NCBI GenBank assembly: GCA_018699935.1
Contig: JABISF010000079.1
Span: forward strand, 1 to 64,000
DNA from: Flavobacteriaceae bacterium
GTDB lineage: Bacteria; Bacteroidota; Bacteroidia; Flavobacteriales; Flavobacteriaceae
Length of the DNA: 64,000 bases
Direction: 5' to 3'
The number at the start of each line of letters is the position of its first letter. Within the stretch, counting starts at the first letter, position 1. The translations under genes were made by a program, and so were the position numbers. The notes beneath the pieces are model-generated. The model did no database searches and was not told the origin of the DNA. It saw only the letters and a list, made by a program, of their open reading frames with translations. Of the stretch, positions 63,722 through 64,000 are shown in pieces.

Positions 63722-64000
63722 ATGATGAAAATTTTAAGAACTATATTACTACTTGCTTTGATGATAGGCTGTCAAAGCACTCCCCAACAAAAACAAGAGG
63801 TAACATACGATCCCCTAATTACATCAATGTATACCGCCGACCCTTCTGCGCATGTTTTTGATGGAGCTTTGTACATCTACCCTTCACACGACATAGACGG
63901 AGGTGTGCCTGAGGACGATTTGGGAAGTCACTTTGCCATGCGCGATTATCACGTACTGAAAATGAATGCCGATGAAACTGCGCAGGATATGGGAAAAGCA
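63722..64000 (+). CDS. GH43-family lipoprotein, N-terminal part (runs off the right edge)
   Basis: The first 93 codons are present. They start MMKILRTILLLALMIGC, a lipoprotein signal, and continue ITSMYTADPSAHVFDGALYI and YPSHDIDGGVPED, the N-terminal blade of GH43 beta-xylosidases/arabinofuranosidases with the catalytic-type Asp in ADPSAHVF. It follows the same orientation as the catabolic operon and would be a second GH43-type activity, on the cell surface or periplasmic side. Confidence 0.85.
   Translation, partial: MMKILRTILLLALMIGCQSTPQQKQEVTYDPLITSMYTADPSAHVFDGALYIYPSHDIDGGVPEDDLGSHFAMRDYHVLKMNADETAQDMGKA

Overview
The window is chromosomal DNA from a member of the Bacteroidota, most likely a marine or polysaccharide-degrading Flavobacteriaceae. 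The evidence is AT-rich intergenic DNA, SusC/SusD-type outer-membrane uptake genes, an alternative complex III plus caa3-type oxidase cluster, few Shine-Dalgarno sites, several promoter boxes of the Bacteroidota form TTG-N17-20-TAnnTTTG, and glycan-degradation genes. No tRNA, rRNA, CRISPR array, phage or insertion sequence was seen.

Layout. 1-5.1 kb (minus strand): the start of a VCBS/FG-GAP lipoprotein, then susD and susC. 5.4-8.9 kb (minus): a TonB-dependent receptor translationally coupled to a DUF4249 lipoprotein. 8.9-10.3 kb: a rearrangement scar with a LacI-type regulator that lacks the start of its DNA-binding domain and, abutting it, an antisense gene remnant. 10.2-12.7 kb (minus): queG, ruvB and a 5'-truncated Crp/Fnr relic. 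12.7-23.9 kb (minus): actABCDEF-ctaCD, a complete quinol-to-oxygen respiratory chain. 24-29 kb: a small SPOR-like protein (plus), then rimP-nusA-infB (minus). 29-34.2 kb (plus): a TonB receptor, a parallel beta-helix protein and a di-haem cytochrome, a module of unknown function. 34.3-37 kb (plus): a VWA protein and an AAA+ ATPase. 37-45 kb: an Rrf2 regulator interrupted by a stop codon (minus), and a full assimilatory sulfate reduction operon (plus): DUF2061, cysH, cysD, cysN, sulfite reductase, two sirohaem genes and a ferredoxin-NADP reductase. 45-64 kb (mostly plus): a rhamnose/uronate glycan catabolic cluster with GH78, GH106, GH88 and GH43 enzymes, esterases, rhamnose mutarotase, sugar oxidoreductases, two isomerase-like TIM barrels, an Na+/solute symporter and an NCS1-type permease. 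A second GH43 lipoprotein is cut by the right edge.

How the genes work together. The ACIII-caa3 genes form one electron-transfer unit. In the sulfur operon CysDN makes APS, CysH (APS type, with iron-sulfur cysteines) makes sulfite and the sirohaem reductase makes sulfide; the cluster also supplies its sirohaem and possibly its electron donor. The glycan cluster appears to remove terminal rhamnose and unsaturated uronate from oligosaccharides and process the products in the periplasm and cytoplasm. It lacks its own SusCD pair, polysaccharide lyase and sulfatase within the window, so uptake and first cleavage must be encoded elsewhere.

The observations most worth following are three damaged regulators (LacI, Crp/Fnr, Rrf2), two clear palindromic operators (rrf2/cys and rhaM/GH88), the receptor/beta-helix/di-haem module with an apparent leaderless promoter, and the possibility that the glycan cluster includes an oxidation-elimination route for glycoside cleavage.
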